Assembly (NCBI RefSeq): GCF_964026535.1
Contig: NZ_OZ032153.1
Location: 806,001 to 870,000 of the forward strand
Direction: 5' to 3'
Source: Candidatus Tisiphia endosymbiont of Sialis lutaria
GTDB lineage: Bacteria; Pseudomonadota; Alphaproteobacteria; Rickettsiales; Rickettsiaceae
DNA length: 64,000 nucleotides
Part shown: piece after piece, positions 18,062-26,688 of the stretch
Position numbering within the stretch: position 1 is the first letter of the stretch
Layout: each line of letters opens with the position of its first letter
Notes under the pieces: model-generated
Told to the model about the DNA's origin: nothing
The model's input: only the letters and a program-made list of their open reading frames with translations
Databases searched by the model: none
Translations under genes and position numbers: made by a program

Positions 18062-18982
18062 ATGACTTCAGACAAGCCAAAACATGACGAAATCTTTCGC
18101 AAATCTATGGAGAATCCCATAGTTGCTAAAGAGTTTTTGGCAACTCATTTGCCTAAAGATGTGCTGGCTTTAATCGATAGTACATCTTTAAAATTAGAAA
18201 AAGATAGTTTTATTGAGCCAGACCTTTCTGAAACTATTTCTGATGTATTATTTTCTGTTAAGTTTAATGATCAGGATGGCTATATTTTTTTGCTATTGGA
18301 ACATCAAAGTACTGTTGATAAAATGATGGCATTTAGGTTATTTAAATATATGATTAATATTTGTGATCGATATTTAACTACTAATCATAAAGCTAAAAGC
18401 CTCCCATTAATTTATCCCCTAATAATTTATAATGGCAAGAAGAAATATAACGCATCGCTCAATATATGGAATTTATTTAGCCATCCAGATTTAGCCAGAG
18501 GCTTTTGGACAAATGATTGTCAGCTTATTAACGTACATGATATTCCTGATGAAAAACTCAAGGAAAAAGTATGGTCTGGGATTTTGTTATTTTTCCTCAA
18601 ACACATCCACGAACGTCAATTACTGAAAAGATGGCAAGAAATCTCTCATCTCTTGCCTAAATTGAGTAAAATAACAATAGGCTATGACCATATAAGAAAT
18701 CTATTACAGTATACTTTGATCTTTATTGAGCAAAATGATAAAATAGAGTTAGAAAAAATATTAAAAAATAGTTTAACTAAAGAAAAAGGAGAAGAACTTA
18801 TGCCTAGTATAGCTCAAGTATGGAAAGAAGAAGGGATTCAAATCGGAGAAGCTAGGGGAGAAGCTAAAGGAGAAGCTAAATTAATAAAAATGATGATAAA
18901 TAATGGTAGCTCTATTGAAGAAGTAGCGAGAATTACTGGACTATCTATTACTAAAATCAATGAATTACTGAAAGTACAGTAA
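18062..18982 (+). CDS. Rpn-family nuclease, tandem copy 2
   Basis: 306 residues, almost identical to copy 1 through the nuclease core (Asp61, Glu80-x-Gln82). None of the 8-residue GVQDGIKI repeats is present: EGIQIG runs straight into three GEAx units. The 40-bp spacer before it is the same as before copies 3 and 4, which shows duplication of a whole gene-plus-spacer unit. It shares the internal AGGAG/ATG site. This is the shortest form, which may be close to the ancestral length or a contraction. Confidence 0.85.
   Translation: MTSDKPKHDEIFRKSMENPIVAKEFLATHLPKDVLALIDSTSLKLEKDSFIEPDLSETISDVLFSVKFNDQDGYIFLLLEHQSTVDKMMAFRLFKYMINICDRYLTTNHKAKSLPLIYPLIIYNGKKKYNASLNIWNLFSHPDLARGFWTNDCQLINVHDIPDEKLKEKVWSGILLFFLKHIHERQLLKRWQEISHLLPKLSKITIGYDHIRNLLQYTLIFIEQNDKIELEKILKNSLTKEKGEELMPSIAQVWKEEGIQIGEARGEAKGEAKLIKMMINNGSSIEEVARITGLSITKINELLKVQ
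18800..18982 (+). CDS. Possible internal short form of Rpn copy 2
   Basis: Same AGGAG-8 nt-ATG site as in copy 1. The product would have 60 residues (MPSIAQVWKEEGIQIGEARG..., ending NELLKVQ). It is the shortest of the predicted internal proteins because the variable repeats are missing. Confidence 0.55.
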   Translation: MPSIAQVWKEEGIQIGEARGEAKGEAKLIKMMINNGSSIEEVARITGLSITKINELLKVQ

Positions 18983-19022
18983 GTAATGAATTATTAGATT
19001 AGCTATATAAGCAAATTTTATT

Positions 19023-19979
19023 ATGACTTCAGACAAGCCAAAACATGACGAAATCTTTCGCAAATCTATGGAGAATCCAATAGTTGCTAAAGAGTTTTTG
19101 GCAACTCATTTGCCTAAAGATGTGCTGGCTTTAATCGATAGTACATCTTTAAAATTAGAAAAAGATAGTTTTATTGAGCCAGACCTTTCTGAAACTATTT
19201 CTGATGTATTATTTTCTGTTAAGTTTAATGATCAGGATGGCTATATTTTTTTGCTATTGGAACATCAAAGTACTGTTGATAAAATGATGGCATTTAGGTT
19301 ATTTAAATATATGATTAACATTTGTGATCGATATTTAACTACTAATCATAAAGCTAAATGCCTTCCAGTAATTTATCCCCTAATAATTTATAATGGCAAG
19401 AAGAAATATAACGCATCGCTCAATATATGGAATTTATTTAGCCATCCAGATTTAGCCAGAGGCTTTTGGACAAATGATTGTCAGCTTATTAACGTACATG
19501 ATATCCCCGATGAGGAGCTAAAGAAAAAAGTATGGTCTGGGATTTTGTTATTTTTCCTCAAACACATCCACGAACGTCAATTACTGAAAAGATGGCAAGA
19601 AATCTCTTATCTCTTGCCTAAATTGAGTAAAATAACAATAGGCCATGACCACATAAGAAATCTATTGAGCTATACTTTGACCTTTATTGAGCAAAATGAT
19701 AAAATAGAGTTAGAAAAAATACTAAAAAATAATTTAACTAAAGAAAAAGGAGAAGAACTTATGCCTAGTATAGCTCAAGTATGGAAAGAAGAAGGGATTC
19801 AAATCGGAGTACAGGATGGTATTAGAATCGGAGAAGCTAGGGGAGAAGCTAGGGGAGAAGCTAGAGGAGAAGCTAAATTAATAAAAATGATGATAAATAA
19901 TGGTAGCTCTATTGAAGAAGTAGCGAGAATTACTGGACTATCTATTACTAAAATCAATGAATTACTGAAAGTACAGTAA
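19023..19979 (+). CDS. Rpn-family nuclease, tandem copy 3
   Basis: 318 residues with one GVQDGIRI unit and four GEAx units. The nuclease motif residues are intact. It differs from copies 1 and 2 in a short block (DEELKKKVW for DEKLKEKVW, GHDHIRNLLSYTLTF for GYDHIRNLLQYTLIF) that it shares with copy 4. This indicates two sublineages or gene conversion inside the array. Confidence 0.85.
   Translation: MTSDKPKHDEIFRKSMENPIVAKEFLATHLPKDVLALIDSTSLKLEKDSFIEPDLSETISDVLFSVKFNDQDGYIFLLLEHQSTVDKMMAFRLFKYMINICDRYLTTNHKAKCLPVIYPLIIYNGKKKYNASLNIWNLFSHPDLARGFWTNDCQLINVHDIPDEELKKKVWSGILLFFLKHIHERQLLKRWQEISYLLPKLSKITIGHDHIRNLLSYTLTFIEQNDKIELEKILKNNLTKEKGEELMPSIAQVWKEEGIQIGVQDGIRIGEARGEARGEARGEAKLIKMMINNGSSIEEVARITGLSITKINELLKVQ
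19761..19979 (+). CDS. Possible internal short form of Rpn copy 3
   Basis: Same AGGAG-8 nt-ATG site. The product would have 72 residues, with one 8-residue repeat, four GEAx units and the helical tail. Confidence 0.55.
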   Translation: MPSIAQVWKEEGIQIGVQDGIRIGEARGEARGEARGEAKLIKMMINNGSSIEEVARITGLSITKINELLKVQ

Positions 19980-20019
19980 GTAATGAATTATTAGATTAGC
20001 TATATAAGCAAATTTTATT

Positions 20020-20974
20020 ATGACTCTAGACAAGCCAAAACATGACGAAATCTTTCGCAAATCTATGGAGAATCCCATAGTTGCTAAAGAGTTTTTGGCA
20101 ACTCATTTGCCTAAAGATGTGTTGGCTTTAATCGATAGTACATCTTTAAAATTAGAAAAAGATAGTTTTATTGAGCCAGACCTTTCTGAAACTATTTCTG
20201 ATGTATTATTTTCTGTTAAGTTTAATGATCAGGATGGCTATATTTTTTTGCTATTGGAACATCAAAGTACTGTTGATAAAATGATGGCATTTAGGTTATT
20301 TAAATATATGATTAATATTTGTGATCGATATTTAACTACTAATCCTAAAGCTAAAAGCCTTCCAGTAATTTATCCCCTAATAATTTATAATGGCAAGAAG
20401 AAATATAACGCATCGCTCAATATATGGAATTTATTTAGCCATCCAGATTTAGCCAGAGGCTTTTGGACAAATGATTGTCAGCTTATTAACGTACATGATA
20501 TCCCCGATGAGGAGCTAAAGAAAAAAGTATGGTCTGGGATTTTGTTATTTTTCTTCAAACACATCCACGAACGTCAATTACTGAAAAGATGGCAGGAAAT
20601 TTCTCATCTCTTGCCTAAATTGAGTAAAATAACAATAGGCCATGACCATATAAGAAATCTATTGAGCTATACTTTGACCTTTATTGAGCAAAATGATAAA
20701 ATAGAGTTAGAAAAAATATTAAAAAATAGTTTAACTAAAGAAAAAGGAGAAGAACTTATGCCTAGTATAGCTCAAGTATGGAAAGAAGAAGGGATTCAAA
20801 TCGGAGTGCAAGATGGTATTAAAATCGGAGTACAGGATGGTATTAGAATCGGAGAAGCTAGAGGCGAAGCTAAATAATAAAAATGATGATAAACAATGGT
20901 AGCTCAATTGAAGAAGTAGCGAAAATTACTGGACTATCTATTACTAAAATCAATGAACTATTGAAAATGCAGTA
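20020..20974 (+). pseudogene. Rpn-family nuclease, tandem copy 4, frameshifted near the C-terminus
   Basis: The nuclease core is intact (Asp61, Glu80-x-Gln82) with two 8-residue repeats. One T is missing in GCTAAATAATAAAA compared with GCTAAATTAATAAAA in the other copies, so the main frame ends at 20877 after GEARGEAK (285 residues). The tail (MMINNGSSIEEVAKITGL...KMQ) is still present downstream in another frame to 20974. Its internal ATG at 20758 would give only a 39-residue product without the helical tail. It may still make an active nuclease, now without a complete partner. Confidence 0.8.
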
Positions 20975-21028
20975 AACTGGTTAGCTATAGGCTGTGCAAC
21001 ATTACCCCAAATCAATTATAGATGAAAT

Positions 21029-21883
21029 ATGTGGCTAAAATATCTTACATATATAACATTACTAATTAGTGTTATATCATTATGGCTTCCTGTAAAAGGA
21101 AAATTTAAACCATGGCAATTATTTCTATCTATTTCTCTAGTCTTATCTTTTGTTAGTAATATAGCGAGTCTGTTTGCTATTTTAGCAATTTTGTTGTTTT
21201 TTTATTTAGTATTTTCGTATCATAAATCTTCTACTAAATTGAAATATGTCTTATGGAGTTTAGTGTTCGTACTTGGATTAATGTTAGAACTGCATTTAAT
21301 TCCAGGATTTGATAATTTATTAGTTTTAGATAAAATACAATTCACTCCAGATGCTTTACCGTTTACACTATATTTAAACTTAGATAAGACAATTGTCGGT
21401 TTAATTATTATAGGTTTAACTTTAGATTTAGCATCTACTTGTAGCGAACTGAAAATATTACTCTTGCAAGTTTTTTATAGATTACCAATTATTCTATTAG
21501 TAATAATAGTGTTATCTATTGCATTTGAGTACATCAAATTTGCACCAAAGATACCACAAAATTTATGGATATGGGTAATCAATAATTTATTTTTTACATG
21601 CGTTGCTGAGGAAGGATTATTTAGAGGATTTTTCCAAGAATCATTAAATCAGTTAAAATATAAATATTCTAAGGATATAGCCATACTAATACCTGCACTT
21701 TTCTTTGGAGTGATGCACTATCCAGGAGGGCTAAAATACGTAATTTTAGCTACAGTAGCTGGAGCTTTATATGGATGGATATATAAAGTAACGAAAAGAA
21801 TTGAAGCAAGTATACTTGTTCATTTTATGCTTAATTTAACTCATATTTTACTTTTTACTTATCCAGCTGTTAATAAGCTTTGA
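21029..21883 (+). CDS. CPBP-family intramembrane glutamic protease
   Basis: 284 residues with about eight membrane helices. The three CPBP motifs are in order: EEGLFRG (motif 1, catalytic Glu pair, near residue 195), FFGVMH (motif 2) and HFMLN (motif 3). Eukaryotic members process prenylated proteins. Bacterial ones are often involved in bacteriocin immunity or regulated proteolysis. The gene stands alone downstream of the Rpn array, and whether it works with it is unknown. Confidence 0.85.
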   Translation: MWLKYLTYITLLISVISLWLPVKGKFKPWQLFLSISLVLSFVSNIASLFAILAILLFFYLVFSYHKSSTKLKYVLWSLVFVLGLMLELHLIPGFDNLLVLDKIQFTPDALPFTLYLNLDKTIVGLIIIGLTLDLASTCSELKILLLQVFYRLPIILLVIIVLSIAFEYIKFAPKIPQNLWIWVINNLFFTCVAEEGLFRGFFQESLNQLKYKYSKDIAILIPALFFGVMHYPGGLKYVILATVAGALYGWIYKVTKRIEASILVHFMLNLTHILLFTYPAVNKL

Positions 21884-21885
21884 AG

Positions 21886-22015
21886 ACTGGTACAGATAAT
21901 GGATTAGGAACAAGCATAAACTGCCGGTTATATGGAAAAGCTTATACAGCAATTTGAGAGGACGTATGCAAATTGGTGATAACTTCTTCGTCAGATCGCA
22001 ATGGCTAAATTCTTA
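21886..22015 (+). pseudogene. Possible gene remnant of unknown origin
   Basis: One frame reads WYR-stop-WIRNKHKLPVIWKSLY, then SNLRGRMQIGDNFFVRSQ and a stop. The basic, Trp-rich composition and the continuous frame after the first stop look like the tail of an inactivated gene, perhaps from a mobile element. I do not recognise the family. The rest of the gap to the AsmA-like gene holds element A and nothing else visible. Confidence 0.3.
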
Positions 22016-22047
22016 ATCGGATTAGCTATATCCCAAATTCAGTGATA

Positions 22048-22154
22048 TATAGTCAATTCAGGGGAATTTGGGGCTAGGAACGATGGAGCGATGCCTATAA
22101 GTAATAGGCGAGCATTGAGCGACGACGTCACCAACTTCCTATCAATTGACTATA
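22048..22154 (+). repeat. Palindromic element A
   Basis: Full 107-bp copy between the CPBP gene and the AsmA-like gene. Confidence 0.9.
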
Positions 22155-22261
22155 GTTTCTATTTTTAACGTTTTTGATATATACCTAAGAGACCATCAGG
22201 GATAATTACTTTAGTTATTTCTAACAATCTCCTAGTAATATTGGATCTTGGATAATCTTTT

Positions 22262-24877
22262 ATGATAAGAAAAATAATTATATCTACTATCATTGCTATT
22301 TCATTGTTAATATGCTCTATATTAGTTGCTGTAAACTTTGTTGACTATAATTCTGTCAGTAACAGTTTTGTCAATGAATTAAAAATTTCTCCTCAAAATC
22401 TAAAAAACATAAAAATAACTAAATTTCCTATACCTTATTTGACTATTGATCGTATAAAAGAAGATGGAAGGCTAGAATTAGAAAATATAAAAATTTACTT
22501 TGCTCCATGGTCATTATTAATTCTTAGACCAAAAATTAGTGCTGTAACCATAAATAATGCCACAATATATTCAGATGAGCAGGATTTTGACATTATAAAC
22601 CATGATAGGATAGTTAGTTCATTGATAATAAATGGTATAATAGATATAAATTTTGATGTTAAAAATCTGACTATTTTAAATAAAGATAACCAACCTATTC
22701 TTACTTTAAATAACTGCTCTCTATTTAAAAACAACCCTGTTTCTAGTAAAATTTCATTCAAGGGAAATGGGGGGTATGTAGGAAAATTATCCGGATTCTT
22801 TGAAAGAAATGCTAATCAAATAAATCTTGACCTTACTATTGCTAATAGTGATTATAATTTTCACCTGTTAGAAACCTATATAGACTCTAAACTGATAAAT
22901 GGCAAAGCAGAATATCTAATACAACATTTAGCTGATATATTACATATTCTTATACCAGATTTAGATTCTTTGTTTAGAAGATTTAATCCGAATGAAAAGA
23001 TAAATATAAAATTTGATATTTTACCTACTCCCCAATTACTTAAGCTAGAAAATATAATTATAGATTCTAATTCACTAGCAGGTAATGGTTCAATATATTT
23101 GAATAAAAGTGATGATATTACTAGTATAATAAAATTACATTTTCCTAAGATAGATACAAAATCACTGATTACCTCATCAAATAATATTAAACAATTTAGC
23201 AATTCAATTTTTGGGTTAAGGTTTCTCTTTGAGAATAAATCAATTATCACCAATATTTTAGTTGATCAAATAATATTAAATAACGATGAGGTATTAAATA
23301 ATACTAAAATTTTGCTTAATTTAGACAAAGGGGTATTAGTGGTTAATGATTTTTCTGGTACAATAAAATCCGGAGGAAATTTTCAATTTGTAGGTAATGT
23401 AACTCAAAACTCAGTAAGAAGTATATTTGACGGCACAATTTACTTGCAACATAATGACCTTAATTCTGTATTGAATACTTTAGGTTATCAACAGGCAGTT
23501 AGTAAAAATCCTACAGCTTTTATTTTATCCTCAGATTTAAAACTAACTTTAATAGATGTATATTTACAAAATCTTATGCTAAAAACTGAGAATACTAAAG
23601 TTACCGGTAATATTACGGCTAGATTTATTGGTTCTATGCCACATTTTATAGCTATTCTTGACTTCTCCTCGATAGATTTAAATAGAGAGGATTATCCAAT
23701 AATTTCACCATTGGTAAAATTTGTCAAAAGTTTGTCAGAAAATATGAAAGATGAATCATACTTAGCTAAATATATTCCCATTAGAACAGTTAATTATTTA
23801 GGTAATTTTGATATCACGATCAATGATATAATTATGGGAGATAATTCATTTGGGAAAGCATATATATTAGCAAATATTTCGCCAGGTAATATTGAAATTA
23901 GTAATCTTGATATAAGAACCAATAGTGATTACATCAATCTTAGTGCCAATTTGTTAGCAAATAATATTAAACCACAATTAGAAGTTACAATAAATGATGG
24001 TTCTCTTAATGTTAACTATTTAACTGCTGAATCTTTACTTAATCTACGAAATAAATTACTAAATGAATTTGATTTAGAAAAAATAGAGTTAAAATTAGAT
24101 GGCATGTTATCAAAAATAACGCAGAATGATCTAGTATTACAAAATATTAAATTTGCTTTAGCAAATAACAATGCCCTATTTAAGATCAGTAACCTTGAAG
24201 CAAATTTACTTTCTGGTAAATTAGCAGCAGAAGGTAATATTTTATTAGATCCATATACTCTTAGCTTTGTTTATGCCCTAAATTCTATTGATTTAGCTCA
24301 ATTATCTAATATTTTTCCGAAAGGGTTACTAAACAATTATGGGGGGATGAGTATCAATGGAACACTCGTCACTAATGGTGATAGTTTAAAAAAATTGTTA
24401 TATGAGCTTAGCACTCAATCAGAGTTTGTCGTAAAAAATGCTAAAATCAGTAACTTTTCCATTGATTCATTTATAGAAAAAGTTAATAATAAAGATTATA
24501 ATCTTAAATATTTAAAAGAAGATTTAGCCTATGCTATGTATCAAGGGCAAACTGAATTAGATAGTTTGCGTGGCAACATTCAGTTAAAAAATGGCATAGC
24601 TACAATAAAAGATGTAGTATTTAATACGAAATATACTAGTGGGTCTGCATCATTAGCTGTAAATGTATATAATTGGGACATGACATTATCTTCAATATTA
24701 TCTTTCTATATAGCAGACTCAAAACTTAATTTAAATGACTCTAGTAATCAAAATACTCCTATAAATCTTAAAATAAAAACATCGGGTACTATATTAGAAC
24801 CTATAAAAACGTTAGATGAAACTGAATTAACAAAGGCTTTAGAGAACAAAAAAAAATCCACAGTTATAAAACAATAA
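22262..24877 (+). CDS. AsmA-like envelope protein
   Basis: 871 residues. One N-terminal membrane helix (IIISTIIAISLLICSILVAV) is followed by a long beta-rich periplasmic region with alternating Asn/Asp/Ile. The AsmA pattern is seen at the start (VDYNSV, then LTIDRIKEDGRLELENIKI) and at the end (IQLKNGIATIKDVVFNT and a closing ILEPIKTLDETELTKAL). AsmA-like proteins span the periplasm and move phospholipids to the outer membrane. The assignment to the family is firm, the subfamily is not. Confidence 0.8.
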   Translation: MIRKIIISTIIAISLLICSILVAVNFVDYNSVSNSFVNELKISPQNLKNIKITKFPIPYLTIDRIKEDGRLELENIKIYFAPWSLLILRPKISAVTINNATIYSDEQDFDIINHDRIVSSLIINGIIDINFDVKNLTILNKDNQPILTLNNCSLFKNNPVSSKISFKGNGGYVGKLSGFFERNANQINLDLTIANSDYNFHLLETYIDSKLINGKAEYLIQHLADILHILIPDLDSLFRRFNPNEKINIKFDILPTPQLLKLENIIIDSNSLAGNGSIYLNKSDDITSIIKLHFPKIDTKSLITSSNNIKQFSNSIFGLRFLFENKSIITNILVDQIILNNDEVLNNTKILLNLDKGVLVVNDFSGTIKSGGNFQFVGNVTQNSVRSIFDGTIYLQHNDLNSVLNTLGYQQAVSKNPTAFILSSDLKLTLIDVYLQNLMLKTENTKVTGNITARFIGSMPHFIAILDFSSIDLNREDYPIISPLVKFVKSLSENMKDESYLAKYIPIRTVNYLGNFDITINDIIMGDNSFGKAYILANISPGNIEISNLDIRTNSDYINLSANLLANNIKPQLEVTINDGSLNVNYLTAESLLNLRNKLLNEFDLEKIELKLDGMLSKITQNDLVLQNIKFALANNNALFKISNLEANLLSGKLAAEGNILLDPYTLSFVYALNSIDLAQLSNIFPKGLLNNYGGMSINGTLVTNGDSLKKLLYELSTQSEFVVKNAKISNFSIDSFIEKVNNKDYNLKYLKEDLAYAMYQGQTELDSLRGNIQLKNGIATIKDVVFNTKYTSGSASLAVNVYNWDMTLSSILSFYIADSKLNLNDSSNQNTPINLKIKTSGTILEPIKTLDETELTKALENKKKSTVIKQ

Positions 24878-24907
24878 TTTTAACCTTGCCGACTAGTAAT
24901 ATTATTC

Positions 24908-25014
24908 TATAGTCAATTCAGGATAAGTTGATGCTAGGAGCGATGGAGCGACGCCTATAAGTAATAGGCGAGCGACGAGTGACGACGTCACCAACTTCTC
25001 ATCAATTGACTATA
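24908..25014 (+). repeat. Palindromic element A
   Basis: Full 107-bp copy in the gap between the AsmA-like gene and the carboxypeptidase gene. Its left arm reads AGGATAAGTTGATGC, so it is slightly diverged. Confidence 0.9.
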
Positions 25015-25046
25015 TCTTAACAAGAAGATTTTTAAACCATATAATT

Positions 25047-25997
25047 ATGCTAATGCGATTACAACTATTGCTATTTTTTTCCTGTATAATAACATTCAAT
25101 ATAAGCTCATATTCTGCTTATGCTGCAAAAAAACCTGTATCTGCACCAACTCCAACAAGTCTTGTCGTAGATTACAATAGTGGTAGAATCTTGCATGATA
25201 AAAATTCTACTACTAAAATATATCCGGCTTCATTAACAAAACTAATGACCTTGTATTTATTGTTTGAAGCAGTAGAATCTGGTAGGTTATCAATAAATCA
25301 AAAATTATATGTTTCAAAAAATGCAGAAAAAACGTTACCAAGTAAACTAGGACTTAAAGAGAAAGACTCTATTACTGTAAAAGAGGCTATTTTAGGTCTA
25401 ATTGTTAAATCGGCAAATGACGCGGCTATGGTTGTGGCTGAAAATATTAAAGGTAGTGAGGAAAAATTTGCTCGGTTGATGACTGTTCGTGCCCATCAGC
25501 TTGGTATGAGAGATACTTATTTTAAAAATGCTTCTGGATGGCATCATCCTTGTCAAAAAACTACTGCTCGGGATCTTGCTAAACTATCTATAGCTATTAA
25601 GCGAGATTTTCCCAAATATTATAGTTATTTTTCTAAAAATAACTTTGTTTTTAGAGGTAAAACTATACGAGGGCATAATAAAGTGAATGAAACTTATGAA
25701 GGAGTTGAAGGGTTAAAAACCGGCTATACCACTCCAGCTGGTTATAACTTGATTACTGCTGCAACTAGAAAAAACAAATCATTGGTTGCTATTGTCACTG
25801 GCGGCAGATCTGCTGAGTCCAGAAATTTGCAAATGGTAAAACTATTAGATACGCATTTTGATAAATCGAGCAATAATAAGACAATGGCTAATAAATTGAT
25901 AAAAGTTCCATCAAAAAAATATATTAAAAGAACAAAATCAACTAAAATTGTGACAAATATTAAAGCAAAAAACAAAAAAAAGTTGACTCGAAGTTAG
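25047..25997 (+). CDS. D-alanyl-D-alanine carboxypeptidase (penicillin-binding protein, DacA/DacF type)
   Basis: 316 residues with a signal peptide (LLLFFSCIITFNISSYSAYA). The three active-site motifs of S11 peptidases are present: SLTK (PASLTKLM), SAN (VKSANDAAM) and KTG (EGLKTGYT). It trims the terminal D-Ala of peptidoglycan stem peptides in the periplasm. The tail is short and very Lys-rich (KYIKRTKSTK...KKKLTRS) and lacks a clear membrane anchor, unlike E. coli DacA. Confidence 0.92.
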   Translation: MLMRLQLLLFFSCIITFNISSYSAYAAKKPVSAPTPTSLVVDYNSGRILHDKNSTTKIYPASLTKLMTLYLLFEAVESGRLSINQKLYVSKNAEKTLPSKLGLKEKDSITVKEAILGLIVKSANDAAMVVAENIKGSEEKFARLMTVRAHQLGMRDTYFKNASGWHHPCQKTTARDLAKLSIAIKRDFPKYYSYFSKNNFVFRGKTIRGHNKVNETYEGVEGLKTGYTTPAGYNLITAATRKNKSLVAIVTGGRSAESRNLQMVKLLDTHFDKSSNNKTMANKLIKVPSKKYIKRTKSTKIVTNIKAKNKKKLTRS

Positions 25998-26053
25998 GGA
26001 GAGGTAAGTAACCTCAATTTGGTATAAGAATAAGCCTTTTAAAGATATGGTTA

Positions 26054-26476
26054 ATAGTTTACGCATGGCATTTAAAAAAGTCATATAGAAAATAGCTTAG
26101 CGTCATTGCGAGCCACCCATAACTGTTGAAAGTTAGAAGAGGAAGCGGTTTTAGACCGGATAGTTTAAAAGTCGTATGTGGTCAACGTCTATTAGCGAGA
26201 AAGACCGTAGGTCAACGAAGCAATCCACAAAAGTAATCAAAAGTGGATTGCCACGACCTACTTGCGTGGTCTCGCAATGACAGAAAACCTATCTAAAACC
26301 TGCTTTACCTTCTAACTTTCAACAGTTGTAGCGAGCCACCGTAGGCGGCGTGCTAATCCATTTCTAATCATTTTTCTGGATTGCTTCGTCGACCTTACGG
26401 GTTCCTCGCAATGACGGTTTCTAAATTATTATTTTCTTAAACTAACGTTTATGTGGGGTTTATGTGTAAGGTGAGA
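26054..26476. repeat. Nested palindromes: D inside E inside D inside C
   Basis: The outer ends are ACGCATGGCATTTAAAA on the left and TTTATGTGTAAGGTGAG on the right (C). Inside are CGTCATTGCGAGCC / CCTCGCAATGACGG (D), then AACTGTTGAAAGTTAGAAG / CTTCTAACTTTCAACAGTT (E, 26117-26330), and at the centre another D with GAAGCAATCCAC and ACTTGCGTGGTCTCGCAATGA. The 690-bp gap has no coding sequence. The remaining 26477-26688 is AT-rich with nothing recognisable. Confidence 0.8.
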
Positions 26477-26688
26477 TAGTAATACTGAGTTATGGAATGA
26501 AAAAAATAAGCAATACCAAAAAATAATGAAAACAGCTATTAGTGGAGCATAAAAATCTGCTATATTTATAGATATAACCGAATTTGCAATAACTTGTTAT
26601 ATTGAATTTATGTTAAGTAAATAACTCTTACAACCTAAAGTTTAGGATTAAGGTAATTTAAAAGCACTTAACTAATTACTTAACGTTG

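Larger units (their letters stand above)
16993..20974 (+). repeat. Four-copy tandem array of a gene-plus-spacer unit
   Basis: The start-to-start distances are 1069, 961 and 997 bp. The differences are multiples of codons and are fully explained by the number of 8-residue (24-bp) and GEA (12-bp) units. Core sequences differ by only a few bases, so the amplification is recent or kept uniform by gene conversion. Confidence 0.92.

Noticed and set aside
16993-20974. Regular tandem repetition that could be taken for an assembly artefact or a repeat array without genes
   Set aside because: Each unit has its own pattern of substitutions and repeat numbers and a full coding frame, so it is a real gene array.
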